DNA of 64,000 bases from an uncultured Lachnospiraceae bacterium (lineage in GTDB: Bacteria > Bacillota > Clostridia > Lachnospirales > Lachnospiraceae), in the NCBI GenBank assembly GCA_900318375.1, contig ONKG01000002.1, forward strand, positions 1 to 64,000, given 5' to 3'. Each line of letters starts with the position of its first letter. Within the stretch, counting starts at the first letter, position 1. Shown one piece after another: positions 1 through 9,012 of the stretch. A program made the translations under genes and the position numbers. The notes beneath the pieces were generated by a model. It did no database searches, was not told the origin of the DNA, and worked only from the letters and a program-made list of their open reading frames with translations.

Positions 1-313
<313 letters not shown>

Positions 314-904
314 AAATTTGACGTTTCCTCAGAAACGTTTAAGATCTTAATATGAAAGAAATTCTCCAGGTCAAAATGGACTTGGCTTTCCATTTTTATC
401 CTTTTTACTGAATTGGGTTGTTCGAAAATTACTTGATTGCTCAAATGATTCTCAACAATTCAATGTCCTCTGAATTTCCTCAATTTTGCCGTTTTTTTCG
501 GCGCGGTCCATTAAGTAAGACCGCTGGTCACAAGTGACCTCAAATATATAAGGAATATATTCAGGGTTGCATTTCTGTCTTGTTCTCATATAAGATTGGA
601 AATGTTTTGGAAATGTTTTGCACTTTTCCCGCAAGGCAGGTGTGCATTTTCTCAGCCTCGAATCAGCTGTTCTCTGCTGCCCCGAAGCGCTTGGCATTTC
701 GTGCGGCAACTTTGATAGAATATCGCATTTTCTTTAGGCTGTCAATAGAAAACTTCAATTTTTTATGATTATTTCATCAAATGTTTTGAATTTCTATTGT
801 TTTTTCCGCTGTCTCTCAGCGGCGAGTATTATAATAGCACGAGCCATTTTAAATTGCAAGGAAAATTTTTATTTTTTTCAACTTTTTTTCGCGTTTTCTG
901 CGCC
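314..904 (-). other. rRNA operon leader and upstream region without genes
   Basis: No convincing gene is present. The stretch holds the rRNA promoter (see 825-895), a 14-bp perfect palindrome GGTCACAAGTGACC at 526-539, and a possible second, weaker promoter close to 16S: TTGACC, then 16 bases, then TATTAA, at about 351-378 on the minus strand. The short open frames here have no ribosome binding sites and are treated as noise. Confidence 0.5.
825..895 (-). promoter_or_regulatory. Probable rRNA operon promoter with UP element
   Basis: On the minus strand a -35 box TTGCAA (859-854) and a -10 box TATTAT (836-831) are separated by exactly 17 bases. Upstream (860-895) lie long A tracts that look like an UP element, as expected for a strong rRNA promoter. 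The transcript would carry a leader of about 510 nt before 16S. Confidence 0.6.
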
Positions 905-1294
905 TTACAAATTAAGCCAGATTTTGGCAATATGGTCCACTACATATAGTAGCATGAACACCTTCGCGCCCCCTGCAAACAGGCCCAGCAGCTGATCCAG
1001 GATCCGGATTACGGGGAGACCGGCAAATAGTTTGAGAGAGGAAAAAATGATGCGGCACAGGGAATACAGTGCGCCGATTACGATCAGCAGGGCAATTGCA
1101 AGTGCTTTTGAACTGATATTCTCGCCGATTGCCCCTCTTGTAAGCCCGCTGACCAGAACCAGGCACACCACAGAGAATACAATTGCCACAAGCCCCTCAA
1201 CTTCTTTCACAAATCCGTTTTTATATCCGCGAAAGGCTCCGTAGGCAAGGAAAACAATCGATAAAAACAGGATTAACCAAAAATAGAGATTCAT
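905..1294 (-). CDS. CvpA family membrane protein
   Basis: A 129-residue protein with four predicted membrane helices (about residues 2-21, 32-51, 63-84 and 99-119) and the cytoplasmic motif RGYKNGFVKEVEG after helix 1, typical of CvpA (colicin V production) proteins. The family's role in Firmicutes is not well defined and is linked to envelope functions. I chose the ATG at 1294 because GGGAGAAG lies just upstream; a longer frame back to 1453 lacks a start signal and adds unrelated sequence. It lies downstream of the DUF5711 gene and probably shares its transcript. Its 3' end faces the rRNA promoter region. Confidence 0.8.
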   Translation of the reverse strand: MNLYFWLILFLSIVFLAYGAFRGYKNGFVKEVEGLVAIVFSVVCLVLVSGLTRGAIGENISSKALAIALLIVIGALYSLCRIIFSSLKLFAGLPVIRILDQLLGLFAGGAKVFMLLYVVDHIAKIWLNL

Positions 1295-1494
1295 AATACT
1301 TCTCCCGTCAGTTGTTGTCGCGAGACATCCTGACACAGTCAATGCACCTTTTATAAAAACAACAGTAGTTATGAAAACAGCAGAAGCGTACGTCGTTGCT
1401 TCAATGCAGACGTACGCTCCCAAAAACATCCGGACATTTCTCCCGGGATCCATTCGGATCAGAATCTAAGCAAATCAAACCTATGCAGATCGGA

Positions 1495-3150
1495 TCAGTG
1501 CAGACGTACATTATCCACTTCTCCGTCTGTTACAACAAGCAGGTCACTCAGGCCGGCCCCGGGGACCATGGCCCGGATCGGCTTGTCAAAAGATCCGTTA
1601 AACAGGCAGCGCCCGCTGATCGTATAAATCTGGCACTCCTGTTCGTTGTGGACATATATTTTATCCCCCGCAATGTCAATATCAGTGTACTGCATCGTAA
1701 AGTTGACACTGCCGGCATTCTTTCCGCGTTTGTTATAGAGATCCAGCTTGTACTGCGTATCCCCCTTGGTATTTGAGGAAAGAATCCCTATGAAGCTGTC
1801 TCCGCAGAAGACTCCCAGAATGTTTTCGGGAAGCTGTACGGAACAGCTGCCGGAGGACCTGAAAATAGTGCTCCAGAAGCAGAAGAGCTGCTTGTCCGAG
1901 ACACTTACACAGGTTGTGTTATCAATATAATGAAGATATGGAATCACCTCATCGATAAAGTCAGCATGCTGGACCAGATGGTCATTGGCCTTCTGTCCTG
2001 CGCTCCCGAAATTATAAAATGAAATGTTCGTTTTGACAGCAGCATTGGACATGGATACGCTGGAGAGGCAGAGAGTTTCACCGTCCGGCGACACAGCCGC
2101 CGCGACCGGGTAGCCGTTTTCCTCCATTGTCCGGACCAGGTAGGCGATTTCTTTTCCCTGTGCAGTATACAAACGGACCCATGTCGAAGCGGTATCGTCC
2201 ATGATGACCGCAACTTCGCCGCTGTCCGACGCGGCAATACTGTGGATCGGGAGCGTCGTCTGGATCGTCCCCATCAGGCCCTGCGTGTTCATAACATAAA
2301 CATAGTACCCGCTTCGGTTTGCAATCGCGATCACTTCCCCGCTGACACTGGTGATAGGCTGCTGCATTTCATAAGAGACGTCCCACAGAGTATTTCCCCG
2401 CGAATCGACACAGACTGCGCCGCTGTTTCCGTACTGGACAACATTCCCGCCGAGATTTTCATAGCTTGCGCCGTCTTCCGCAGCAAGCGCAGACACACGG
2501 ATGAGCTCCGCCCGCGTATAGCCGTGCCGCATCCATAGAATCACCAGCGCCACAAGAACCGCCATTGCCAGAGCAACCAGAATGACCGTGCGCCAGTATC
2601 TTCTTTTTTTATGACGGAGAATTTTGTCCCGATAGGATGCCGACTTTGCCTTTCCGGCACTTTTCCCCGCTGCAGGCCCTGTAAGATCTGTCTGGATCCC
2701 GGGCTTTCTGCCGGCAGCTGCGGGCGCAGTTCCACCATTGCCGGAAGAATCCGGCGCGGACGCACTCTTTGCGGAAGATCCGCCCGAATCGCCTGCGGAC
2801 GCAGAATCCCCCGTCTTTTCTTCGTCTCCGGAATCCTTTTCGGACACACTGCCGTCCGGACTGCTGTTTTCAGATGAATCAGCCTTGCCGTCAGCAGCTT
2901 CCTTCTCTCCGGCTGTTGCTTCCGTCCCTTTTCCGGGTTCTCCTCCGGACGCCGCTTTGTTCCTGTCCTTCTCTTTCCTCCGGCTTGCGGAATGACCGTC
3001 TGCTCCTGCAGCGGTTTCCTCTTCGGGCACAGAGGTCCCGGGGACAGTTTCGTCTTCAAAAAATCCGGAACGATCCTCGACGGATTCCTGTATTTCCGTA
3101 TTCAGTTTGGAAGAATTGTTTTTTCCCGTTCCGGGAGAAAAATCAGCCAT
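1495..3150 (-). CDS. DUF5711 family membrane-anchored beta-propeller-like protein
   Basis: A 551-residue protein. Residues 1-175 are a Ser/Ala/Glu/Gly-rich, probably disordered cytoplasmic tail. One membrane helix (about 186-207) follows the basic stretch HKKRRYWR. Residues 210-551 carry repeated beta-strand patterns (for example AVCVDSRGNTLWDV and AAVSPDGETLCLSS) that suggest a WD40/PQQ-like propeller outside the membrane. This matches DUF5711 proteins, commonly next to cvpA in Lachnospiraceae; no biochemical role is known. The start at 3150 has GGAAGAG upstream; an in-frame ATG at 3165 is possible but less well placed. Confidence 0.75.
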   Translation of the reverse strand: MADFSPGTGKNNSSKLNTEIQESVEDRSGFFEDETVPGTSVPEEETAAGADGHSASRRKEKDRNKAASGGEPGKGTEATAGEKEAADGKADSSENSSPDGSVSEKDSGDEEKTGDSASAGDSGGSSAKSASAPDSSGNGGTAPAAAGRKPGIQTDLTGPAAGKSAGKAKSASYRDKILRHKKRRYWRTVILVALAMAVLVALVILWMRHGYTRAELIRVSALAAEDGASYENLGGNVVQYGNSGAVCVDSRGNTLWDVSYEMQQPITSVSGEVIAIANRSGYYVYVMNTQGLMGTIQTTLPIHSIAASDSGEVAVIMDDTASTWVRLYTAQGKEIAYLVRTMEENGYPVAAAVSPDGETLCLSSVSMSNAAVKTNISFYNFGSAGQKANDHLVQHADFIDEVIPYLHYIDNTTCVSVSDKQLFCFWSTIFRSSGSCSVQLPENILGVFCGDSFIGILSSNTKGDTQYKLDLYNKRGKNAGSVNFTMQYTDIDIAGDKIYVHNEQECQIYTISGRCLFNGSFDKPIRAMVPGAGLSDLLVVTDGEVDNVRLH

Positions 3151-3183
3151 TCTTTTCTCTTCCATTTATTCAATCATCAAATC

Positions 3184-3295
3184 AATCAGTAACAGATCCA
3201 ATCAGCAAATAATCCAGTCAGTAACAGATCCAAACAGCAACAGATCCACTCAGCAAATCATCCAGTCAGCAAATGATCCACTCAGCAAATGATCC
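3184..3295. repeat. 16-bp tandem repeat, seven copies
   Basis: Seven consecutive degenerate 16-bp units of the form NNTCAGCAAATGATCC run from 3184 to 3295, upstream of the DUF5711 gene. A short related pattern with the same spacing (CGCCGGAAATAT twice, 3351-3378) follows. No coding potential or clear hairpin is seen. Confidence 0.8.
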
Positions 3296-3417
3296 AAGTG
3301 CCGGAAAATGTCAATTTCCAAAAAATAACGACCGTGAAAAATATGCAGTCGCCGGAAATATTCAATCGCCGGAAATATCGATCATCAGAATCAGGGCGCT
3401 GCCTCATTTTCTCTTCT

Positions 3418-4461
3418 CTATTCGGATACCGAAAAGCCGAAGATCGTGGCGGAGCGGAGCTCCGTGTCTCCGCCGAAAACAGAGTGCGCGAAATTGTCGT
3501 GGTGAATATTGTCGGGGAAGAACTGGGTCTCCAGGCAGAAGGCGCCTCCGGGTCTGTAATGGACTCCGTTTTTGCCGTTGGCGATATCCGTGAAGTTGGC
3601 AGTATAAAGCTGAACACCTGGCATGGTGCTTGATACCGTCAGAACACGGCCGCTCGCAGGATCCTGGGCGCAGGCGACGGGCAGAAGCGTTCCGTCACCT
3701 TTATATCCATCGATGACAAAGTTGTGATCATATCCATTGGCAAGAACCAGCTGGGGATCTCCGCTCTCAATGTCCCTTCCGATCGGCTTGGACTCAAGGA
3801 AATCAAACGCAGTGCCACGGACAGGCCGGATCTCGCCGGTCGGAATCATCTCGTTCCCGATGGGTGTATAGGCAGATGCAAAAATACGCAGATCCTGGCT
3901 GCCCACATTTCCGCCCGACGCTCCGGCAAGATTAAAATAGGAGTGGTTGGTCGGATTAATATAGCTCGCCCGGGTGGATGTCACATGATAATCAATACGC
4001 AGACCGTCCGCAAGCAGTGTATAAGTCGTTTCAAAGCGGCGGTCTCCGGGAAGACCGTCCTCCATGTCCGCGCGGGTTTGGACAAACGTGATGAAGTCCT
4101 CTCCCTGATCTGCGACATCACACATTGTGATAAAAGAAGCCTTATCTGAATGGAGGTTATTTTTTCCCTCATTGGCCGGAAGATGATACTCTGCGCCGTC
4201 GATCACAAGGCTGGCGTCTTTTGTCCTGTTCGCGACGGGAAGAACCACAGCGCCGATGCAGTGCGGGTTGTCCAGATATTCCTCCCCGGAGTCGTATCCG
4301 AGAACAATATCCTCCATTTCCCCGTTTTTATCGGGAACAAACAGACGCACCAGGAGGGCACCGAGATCAGAGACAGATGCACTGATCCTGCCGTTATCCA
4401 GTGTGAAAAGTGAAATCTCCCTGCCGCCGGGCATAGTGCCGAAATGCTCTTTTTTTATCAT
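3418..4461 (-). CDS. galM: Aldose 1-epimerase (galactose mutarotase)
   Basis: A 347-residue protein of the aldose 1-epimerase family, which interconverts alpha and beta anomers of aldoses such as galactose in the cytoplasm. Family landmarks are the NPTNHSYFNLAG motif (about residues 168-179), whose His is the general acid, an upstream VANR plus NNLHSDK region (about 76-106) with the other conserved His, and ETQFFPDNIH near residue 309, whose Glu is the general base. Length is normal for the family. The start ATG at 4461 is preceded by GGAAAAGG. No other galactose genes are adjacent, so it is probably a stand-alone unit. Confidence 0.93.
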   Translation of the reverse strand: MIKKEHFGTMPGGREISLFTLDNGRISASVSDLGALLVRLFVPDKNGEMEDIVLGYDSGEEYLDNPHCIGAVVLPVANRTKDASLVIDGAEYHLPANEGKNNLHSDKASFITMCDVADQGEDFITFVQTRADMEDGLPGDRRFETTYTLLADGLRIDYHVTSTRASYINPTNHSYFNLAGASGGNVGSQDLRIFASAYTPIGNEMIPTGEIRPVRGTAFDFLESKPIGRDIESGDPQLVLANGYDHNFVIDGYKGDGTLLPVACAQDPASGRVLTVSSTMPGVQLYTANFTDIANGKNGVHYRPGGAFCLETQFFPDNIHHDNFAHSVFGGDTELRSATIFGFSVSE

Positions 4462-4586
4462 GATCCTTTTCCTGTCCTTTGCGCGTTCCTGTAATAATGG
4501 TATCTTTTTTATCCCATTAAGTTACAGGAAAAGTCCCGGTCATCACTAATATGTTTTCCGCTGATGTTTTTTGATCAGGACAACAA

Positions 4587-5186
4587 CTACAGTTCCGTCC
4601 TCCCCTCAAGCGCCCGCAGAAGAGTCACTTCGTCAATATTCTCCAGATCACCGCCGACGGGAACCCCGCTCGCAATACGGGTGACCTTAATTCCTGCCGG
4701 CTTGACCAGCTTGCTGATATACATGGCCGTGGTCTCGCCCTCGAGGCTGGAATTGGTGGCGATGATGACTTCTTTGACTTCCTCATCGCGAAGCCTTTCC
4801 ATCAATTCCTTCAGGCGGATATCTCCGGGACCCACGCCCAGCATAGGGGAAATCGCTCCGTGAAGCACGTGATAAAGCCCCTGAAAGCGCCCTGTCCGCT
4901 CATAAGCGGCAAGGTCCCGAGGGTTCTCAACAACCATGATGGTGCTCTTGTCACGCGCCGGGTTTTTGCAGATCGGACAAATCTCCTCATCCGTCAGATT
5001 CTGGCAGACTTTACAGAAGGTCACATGCTCCTTGGCGCTGCGGATTGTATCCGCGAGTCGATTCACGCGCGCGGAAGACATCCCTATGATATGAAATGCG
5101 AGACGCTGCGCAGATTTATTGCCGATTCCCGGCAGCGCAGCGAGCTCGTCAATCAGTTTGTTTATATAACCGGAATATAAATCCAC
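4587..5186 (-). CDS. recR: Recombination mediator RecR
   Basis: A 199-residue RecR, which acts with RecF/RecO to load RecA at gapped DNA. It has the N-terminal helix-hairpin-helix LPGIGNKSAQRLAFH (about 18-32), a four-Cys zinc site (C58, C61, C70, C73) and a Toprim domain starting TIMVVENPRDLAAYE (about 82-96). Length matches the family. It starts with GTG at 5186, with GAGGT seven bases upstream. It is the last gene of the conserved dnaX-ybaB-recR order. Confidence 0.97.
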   Translation of the reverse strand: MDLYSGYINKLIDELAALPGIGNKSAQRLAFHIIGMSSARVNRLADTIRSAKEHVTFCKVCQNLTDEEICPICKNPARDKSTIMVVENPRDLAAYERTGRFQGLYHVLHGAISPMLGVGPGDIRLKELMERLRDEEVKEVIIATNSSLEGETTAMYISKLVKPAGIKVTRIASGVPVGGDLENIDEVTLLRALEGRTEL

Positions 5187-5319
5187 TTCTTTACCTCAGT
5201 ATCTGCGGAACTGTGCTGCGGCTTACCTCATCCCGATACTCCGCAGTGTCAGACACGGATATGTTCCCGAAGGAAACAAGGATATTCTCCCGCGGGAAAC
5301 ATGAATATGCTCCGGGGAA

Positions 5320-5646
5320 TCAGAAGCCCATTCCCATGCCGCCCATCAGCTTTCCGCTCTCCTCGGTGATCTGTCCGAGAACGTCGTTGACGGCAACAAT
5401 GATCATGTCCTGAAGAGTCTCGACATCATCGGGATCCACTGCGTCGGGATCGATCGTGATGGACTTCATCTCATGCGCGCCGGTCATAATGACTTCGACG
5501 GCACCGCCGCCGGCAGTTGCCTTGAATTCCTTCTCATCAAGAGCTTTCTTGTTCTCTTCCATCTGACGCTGCATGCGCTGTGCCTGCTTCATCAGGTTGT
5601 TCATGTTTCCGGGCATTCCGCCGCTAAATCCACCTCTTCTGGCCAT
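5320..5646 (-). CDS. YbaB/EbfC family nucleoid-associated protein
   Basis: A 108-residue small DNA-binding protein of the YbaB/EbfC family, which forms dimers with tweezer-like helices. The Gly/Met/Asn/Gln-rich start (GGMPGNMNNLMKQAQRMQRQME) and the core EFKATAGGGAVEVIMTGAHEM are characteristic. GGAGGTAAAAA precedes the ATG. It sits between dnaX and recR, the usual place, which suggests a shared transcript and a link to replication or repair. Confidence 0.95.
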   Translation of the reverse strand: MARRGGFSGGMPGNMNNLMKQAQRMQRQMEENKKALDEKEFKATAGGGAVEVIMTGAHEMKSITIDPDAVDPDDVETLQDMIIVAVNDVLGQITEESGKLMGGMGMGF

Positions 5647-5721
5647 TTTTTACCTCCAATTACCGGCATTTATTCAGCCGTTATTTTTACAATGTTTTTT
5701 ACAATGTTATTTTCTTCCTGC

Positions 5722-7515
5722 TCACAGATCCTCTGTTTCAACAGCCATCTGAATCGCTCCCGGTTCAACGAGCGAAAGCAAATCGACATAATTGTCTGTT
5801 ATCCTTCCCCCTCTGTCAAGTACCCGGTATTCGATTTCAATTGCTTTTCCGACTTTTCCCTGCAGGTATTGCTGCAGCTCGCGCCGGTCGTTGTCTACTC
5901 TTCGTGTGGACTCCCCGTTATCGTCCTTCAATTGATACATGTACGGATTGCCATATTCTTTTTCAAAAATAATGAGCAGCTGGCCATGGTCGCCCAGACT
6001 GAGACGGGCATTTTTGAGTGCCAGACGTCTGGATCCGCGGGGCGCCTCCGATGCATATTGGGACCAGTTGGCAACGATATCCCTGATCTCATCGGGAAGA
6101 GCGGGGGGAAGTTCCTGCGCTACGGCAGGCGCCGCTGCGCCGCCTCCGGCGGAAATGCCGGATGAACTGCCCCGGCCTCCTCCGGCAAGCCCCGGGTTTC
6201 CTCTGCCCTGTGCTGCTGCGGCTGCGATGCCTCCAGGGCCCGAAACACCGGCCCCGGTTCCGGATCCTGAGAAAAAAGCGCCTCCTGCTCCGGCACCGCC
6301 CGCGACCGCCTCGATCGTCATCTCATTATTATAGAGCTGTGTCTCCATCTCCCGGATCCGGTTTTTGATCTTATCGAGAAGCAGGGGCTCTCCGTCTCCT
6401 GCGCCGTCGTCCATGGCGGAACGGCAGGCACGGATGATCGTCATTTCTGTCAGGATCCGACGATTCGGAGAGTATCGGATAAGGTCCGGAAGCGCGGAAA
6501 ACACTTTGATGTACCGCATGATCTCTTCCATGTCCGACATGCGCGCCTGATCGATCATAAGCCGCAGATTATCCATGGAGACATCCAGGGAACGCGCCGT
6601 CTCCTCGGATGCCTTGAGCAGCATGAGGTTGCGGAGGTACCATGTAAAATCCGTGACAAACTGCATGAGTTCGCGTCCCTGCAGAAGGATCTCATCCAGA
6701 ACCTTGAGGGCGTCCGCGACCTTCCCGTCGCGAATGCTGCGGTAGAGATCTCCGAAGACACTCGTATCCACCGCGCCCAGGATTTCCAGGGTGCGCTCGT
6801 AGGTCAGGGCACCGCCGCCGTAGTTGAAGGCATTGCACTGGTCCAGCAGGCTCAGGCCGTCACGCATGGATCCGTCGGCCGCCCCCGCAATGTAGCGGAA
6901 AGCTTTCTCTTCTACCTCGAGTCCTTCCATCTGTGCCACTTCCCGCAGGCGCCCCTCGATCACATCCGTTGAGAGCCTGCCGAAATCATAGCGTTGGCAG
7001 CGGGATAAAATCGTTACAGGAAGCTTGTTGGGTTCTGTCGTTGCGAGAATGAAAATCACATAGGAAGGCGGTTCCTCAAGTGTCTTCAGCAAAGCATTGA
7101 AAGCCGCGTTGGACAGCATGTGGACCTCGTCGATGATGAACACACGGAAGCGTCCCTGGGTCGGGGAATACTCCACCTGATCGACGATGGCACGGATGTC
7201 ATCGACACTGTTGTTGGACGCCGCATCCAGTTCCGTCACATTGAGATTGGCCTCCGCCTGGATGGCCCTGCAGGTCGGGCACTCTCCGCAGGGATTGCCG
7301 TCGTGCTGGTTTTCGCAGTTTGCCGCGCGCGCGAAAATACGGGCGATCGTCGTCTTGCCCGTACCGCGGGTCCCGCAGAACAGGTAGCTGTGTCCGATTC
7401 TCCCGGAGATAATCTGATTTTTGAGTGTGCGCACGATCGCGTCGCGCCCGCGGACATCGTCAAAGTCATTGGGGCGGTATTTGCGGTACAGCGCCAGGTA
7501 TTTCTCATCCGGCAT
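5722..7515 (-). CDS. dnaX: DNA polymerase III subunits gamma/tau
   Basis: A 597-residue clamp-loader ATPase. The Walker A motif GTRGTGKTT is at about residues 48-56, the zinc-binding Cys set is at C67, C76, C79 and C82, Walker B/DEAH-like IIDEVHML is near 126-133 and the SRC sensor motif LSRCQRYDF near 170. Residues about 385-455 form a Gly/Ala-rich low-complexity linker before the C-terminal domain. Length is typical of tau. It is the first gene of the dnaX-ybaB-recR cluster and is separated from the upstream pfk gene by a terminator (7586-7621). The ribosome binding site is weak (GAGGCAGACCT). Confidence 0.97.
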   Translation of the reverse strand: MPDEKYLALYRKYRPNDFDDVRGRDAIVRTLKNQIISGRIGHSYLFCGTRGTGKTTIARIFARAANCENQHDGNPCGECPTCRAIQAEANLNVTELDAASNNSVDDIRAIVDQVEYSPTQGRFRVFIIDEVHMLSNAAFNALLKTLEEPPSYVIFILATTEPNKLPVTILSRCQRYDFGRLSTDVIEGRLREVAQMEGLEVEEKAFRYIAGAADGSMRDGLSLLDQCNAFNYGGGALTYERTLEILGAVDTSVFGDLYRSIRDGKVADALKVLDEILLQGRELMQFVTDFTWYLRNLMLLKASEETARSLDVSMDNLRLMIDQARMSDMEEIMRYIKVFSALPDLIRYSPNRRILTEMTIIRACRSAMDDGAGDGEPLLLDKIKNRIREMETQLYNNEMTIEAVAGGAGAGGAFFSGSGTGAGVSGPGGIAAAAAQGRGNPGLAGGGRGSSSGISAGGGAAAPAVAQELPPALPDEIRDIVANWSQYASEAPRGSRRLALKNARLSLGDHGQLLIIFEKEYGNPYMYQLKDDNGESTRRVDNDRRELQQYLQGKVGKAIEIEYRVLDRGGRITDNYVDLLSLVEPGAIQMAVETEDL

Positions 7516-7585
7516 AGGTCTGCCTCTTTTTGCAAATGATGAACGAAGATTGTATGTGTTTTATGTTATAAAGGGTTAAAAGGGT

Positions 7586-7621
7586 TAAAAAACAGGATGC
7601 GCCGCAGCAGCGGCACACCCT
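7586..7621 (-). terminator. Intrinsic terminator of the phosphofructokinase gene
   Basis: On the minus strand, about 100 bases after the pfk stop codon, a GC-rich 12-bp stem with a TGCT loop (7621-7594) is followed by TGTTTTTT. Confidence 0.8.
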
Positions 7622-7724
7622 GCCTGTATTTAGTATTTTACCTGTTTTTCAGCGGACGTCAACCGGACAGAAGCTCACCGCAGCCTCCCCTCCTCTAAAA
7701 AGACCCTGAGAACTTTTCCGTGGA

Positions 7725-8801
7725 TCAGTCACCGAAGGAAATGCCGACGAGCTTGGCCTGCTTGATGATCTGCGCATTGGGATCGACAGTTTTGAGTTTG
7801 CCCGCAACTTCTGAAAGCGGAACCTTGGTAATCTCGCCGTCTTTCAGAGCAATCATATAACCGAACTGCTTCTTGAGGATCAGCTTGCCCGCTGCAGCTC
7901 CGACCTGAGTGGAGAAGACGCGGTCATAAGCATCGGGAGCGCCGCCGCGCTGTGTGTGGCCGGGAACCGTGACGCGGACTTCACGTCCGGTCGCCTGCTG
8001 GATCTGGGCAGCGATCTCATAGGAGACTGACGGATACTCGTAGTTGGCCATTTTCTTCTTATATTCTTTTTTGGAGAGCTTGGCATCCTCTTTGGAGATT
8101 GCGCCCTCTGCGACAGCGATGACTGTGAAACGGCTGCCGCCCTTGTCTCTGGCCTCAATCGCATCGACAACCTTGTTGATGTCGTAAGGAATCTCAGGCA
8201 GAAGGATGATGTCCGCGCCGCCTGCGATGCCGGCATACAGAGGCAGCCAGCCCACCTTGTGGCCCATAATCTCAACGATGAAGACGCGGCCGTGGGAGGA
8301 AGCGGTGGTATGGATATCATCGATACACTTGGTAGCGATGTCCAGAGCACTGTGGAAACCGAAAGTCATATCTGTGCCATAGAGGTCGTTGTCGATAGTC
8401 TTGGGCAGAGTAATGACATTAAGTCCCTCTTCGCTGAGGAGGTTTGCGGTCTTGGTGGAACCATTGCCGCCGCCCATAACCAGGCAGTCAAGCTGCAGCT
8501 TATGATAGGTCTGCTTCATTGCCTCGACCTTGTCCAGTCCGTTCTCATCGGGATCACGGATGGTCTTGAAGGGGCACCTGCTGGTGCCGAGCATGGTGCC
8601 GCCGCGGGTCAGGATTCCCTTAAAATCTCTGCCGTCCAAAAGCCTGAACTTGCTGTAGATCAGACCCTTGTAGCCGTCTTCGAAGCCATAGAACTCAACG
8701 GGTTCTTTTGCGTTGCGTGTAACTGCCTTGAAGACGCCGCGCATTGCCGCGTTCAGGGCCTGGCAGTCGCCGCCGCTGGTCAAAAAGCCAATACGTAACA
8801 T
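7725..8801 (-). CDS. 6-phosphofructokinase, divergent type
   Basis: A 358-residue PfkA-superfamily enzyme that phosphorylates fructose 6-phosphate in glycolysis. Visible motifs are TSGGDCQALNAAMRG (8-22) in place of the usual GGDxPGMN, LTRGGTMLGTSR (64-75), GGNGS (111-115) and PKTIDND (133-139). The Asp of the classical GGDGS is Asn113, Gly114 is of the ATP type, and Lys134 is of the pyrophosphate type. So the phosphate donor cannot be assigned from sequence; ATP is a reasonable guess. A strong CAGGAGG site lies before the ATG. The gene is monocistronic, bounded by a promoter region and the terminator at 7586-7621. Confidence 0.9.
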   Translation of the reverse strand: MLRIGFLTSGGDCQALNAAMRGVFKAVTRNAKEPVEFYGFEDGYKGLIYSKFRLLDGRDFKGILTRGGTMLGTSRCPFKTIRDPDENGLDKVEAMKQTYHKLQLDCLVMGGGNGSTKTANLLSEEGLNVITLPKTIDNDLYGTDMTFGFHSALDIATKCIDDIHTTASSHGRVFIVEIMGHKVGWLPLYAGIAGGADIILLPEIPYDINKVVDAIEARDKGGSRFTVIAVAEGAISKEDAKLSKKEYKKKMANYEYPSVSYEIAAQIQQATGREVRVTVPGHTQRGGAPDAYDRVFSTQVGAAAGKLILKKQFGYMIALKDGEITKVPLSEVAGKLKTVDPNAQIIKQAKLVGISFGD

Positions 8802-8844
8802 AAGCCGCCTCCTGTAAATCCTGGAAAAATAATGTAATATAATA

Positions 8845-8891
8845 TCACACAGGGGTTCGCTCCCCTGTTAAAAGCTATTATTTATTATACA
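8845..8891 (-). promoter_or_regulatory. Promoter and 5' leader hairpin of pfk
   Basis: On the minus strand TATAAT (8889-8884) fits a -10 box. The transcript would then include a perfect 8-bp-stem hairpin (ACAGGGG...CCCCTGT, 8868-8849) about 50 bases before the start codon. No good -35 box is seen. The hairpin could act in mRNA stability or regulation. Confidence 0.4.
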
Positions 8892-9012
8892 AAATAACCA
8901 GTAAAAATAACAGGACTAATTGTGTTTTTTGACATAAATGTCAATAATCTCCCTGATGTCTCTATCCTCTAATCCCGATCACAGTACTTTTTCGTACTAT
9001 GAGGTACTACTT

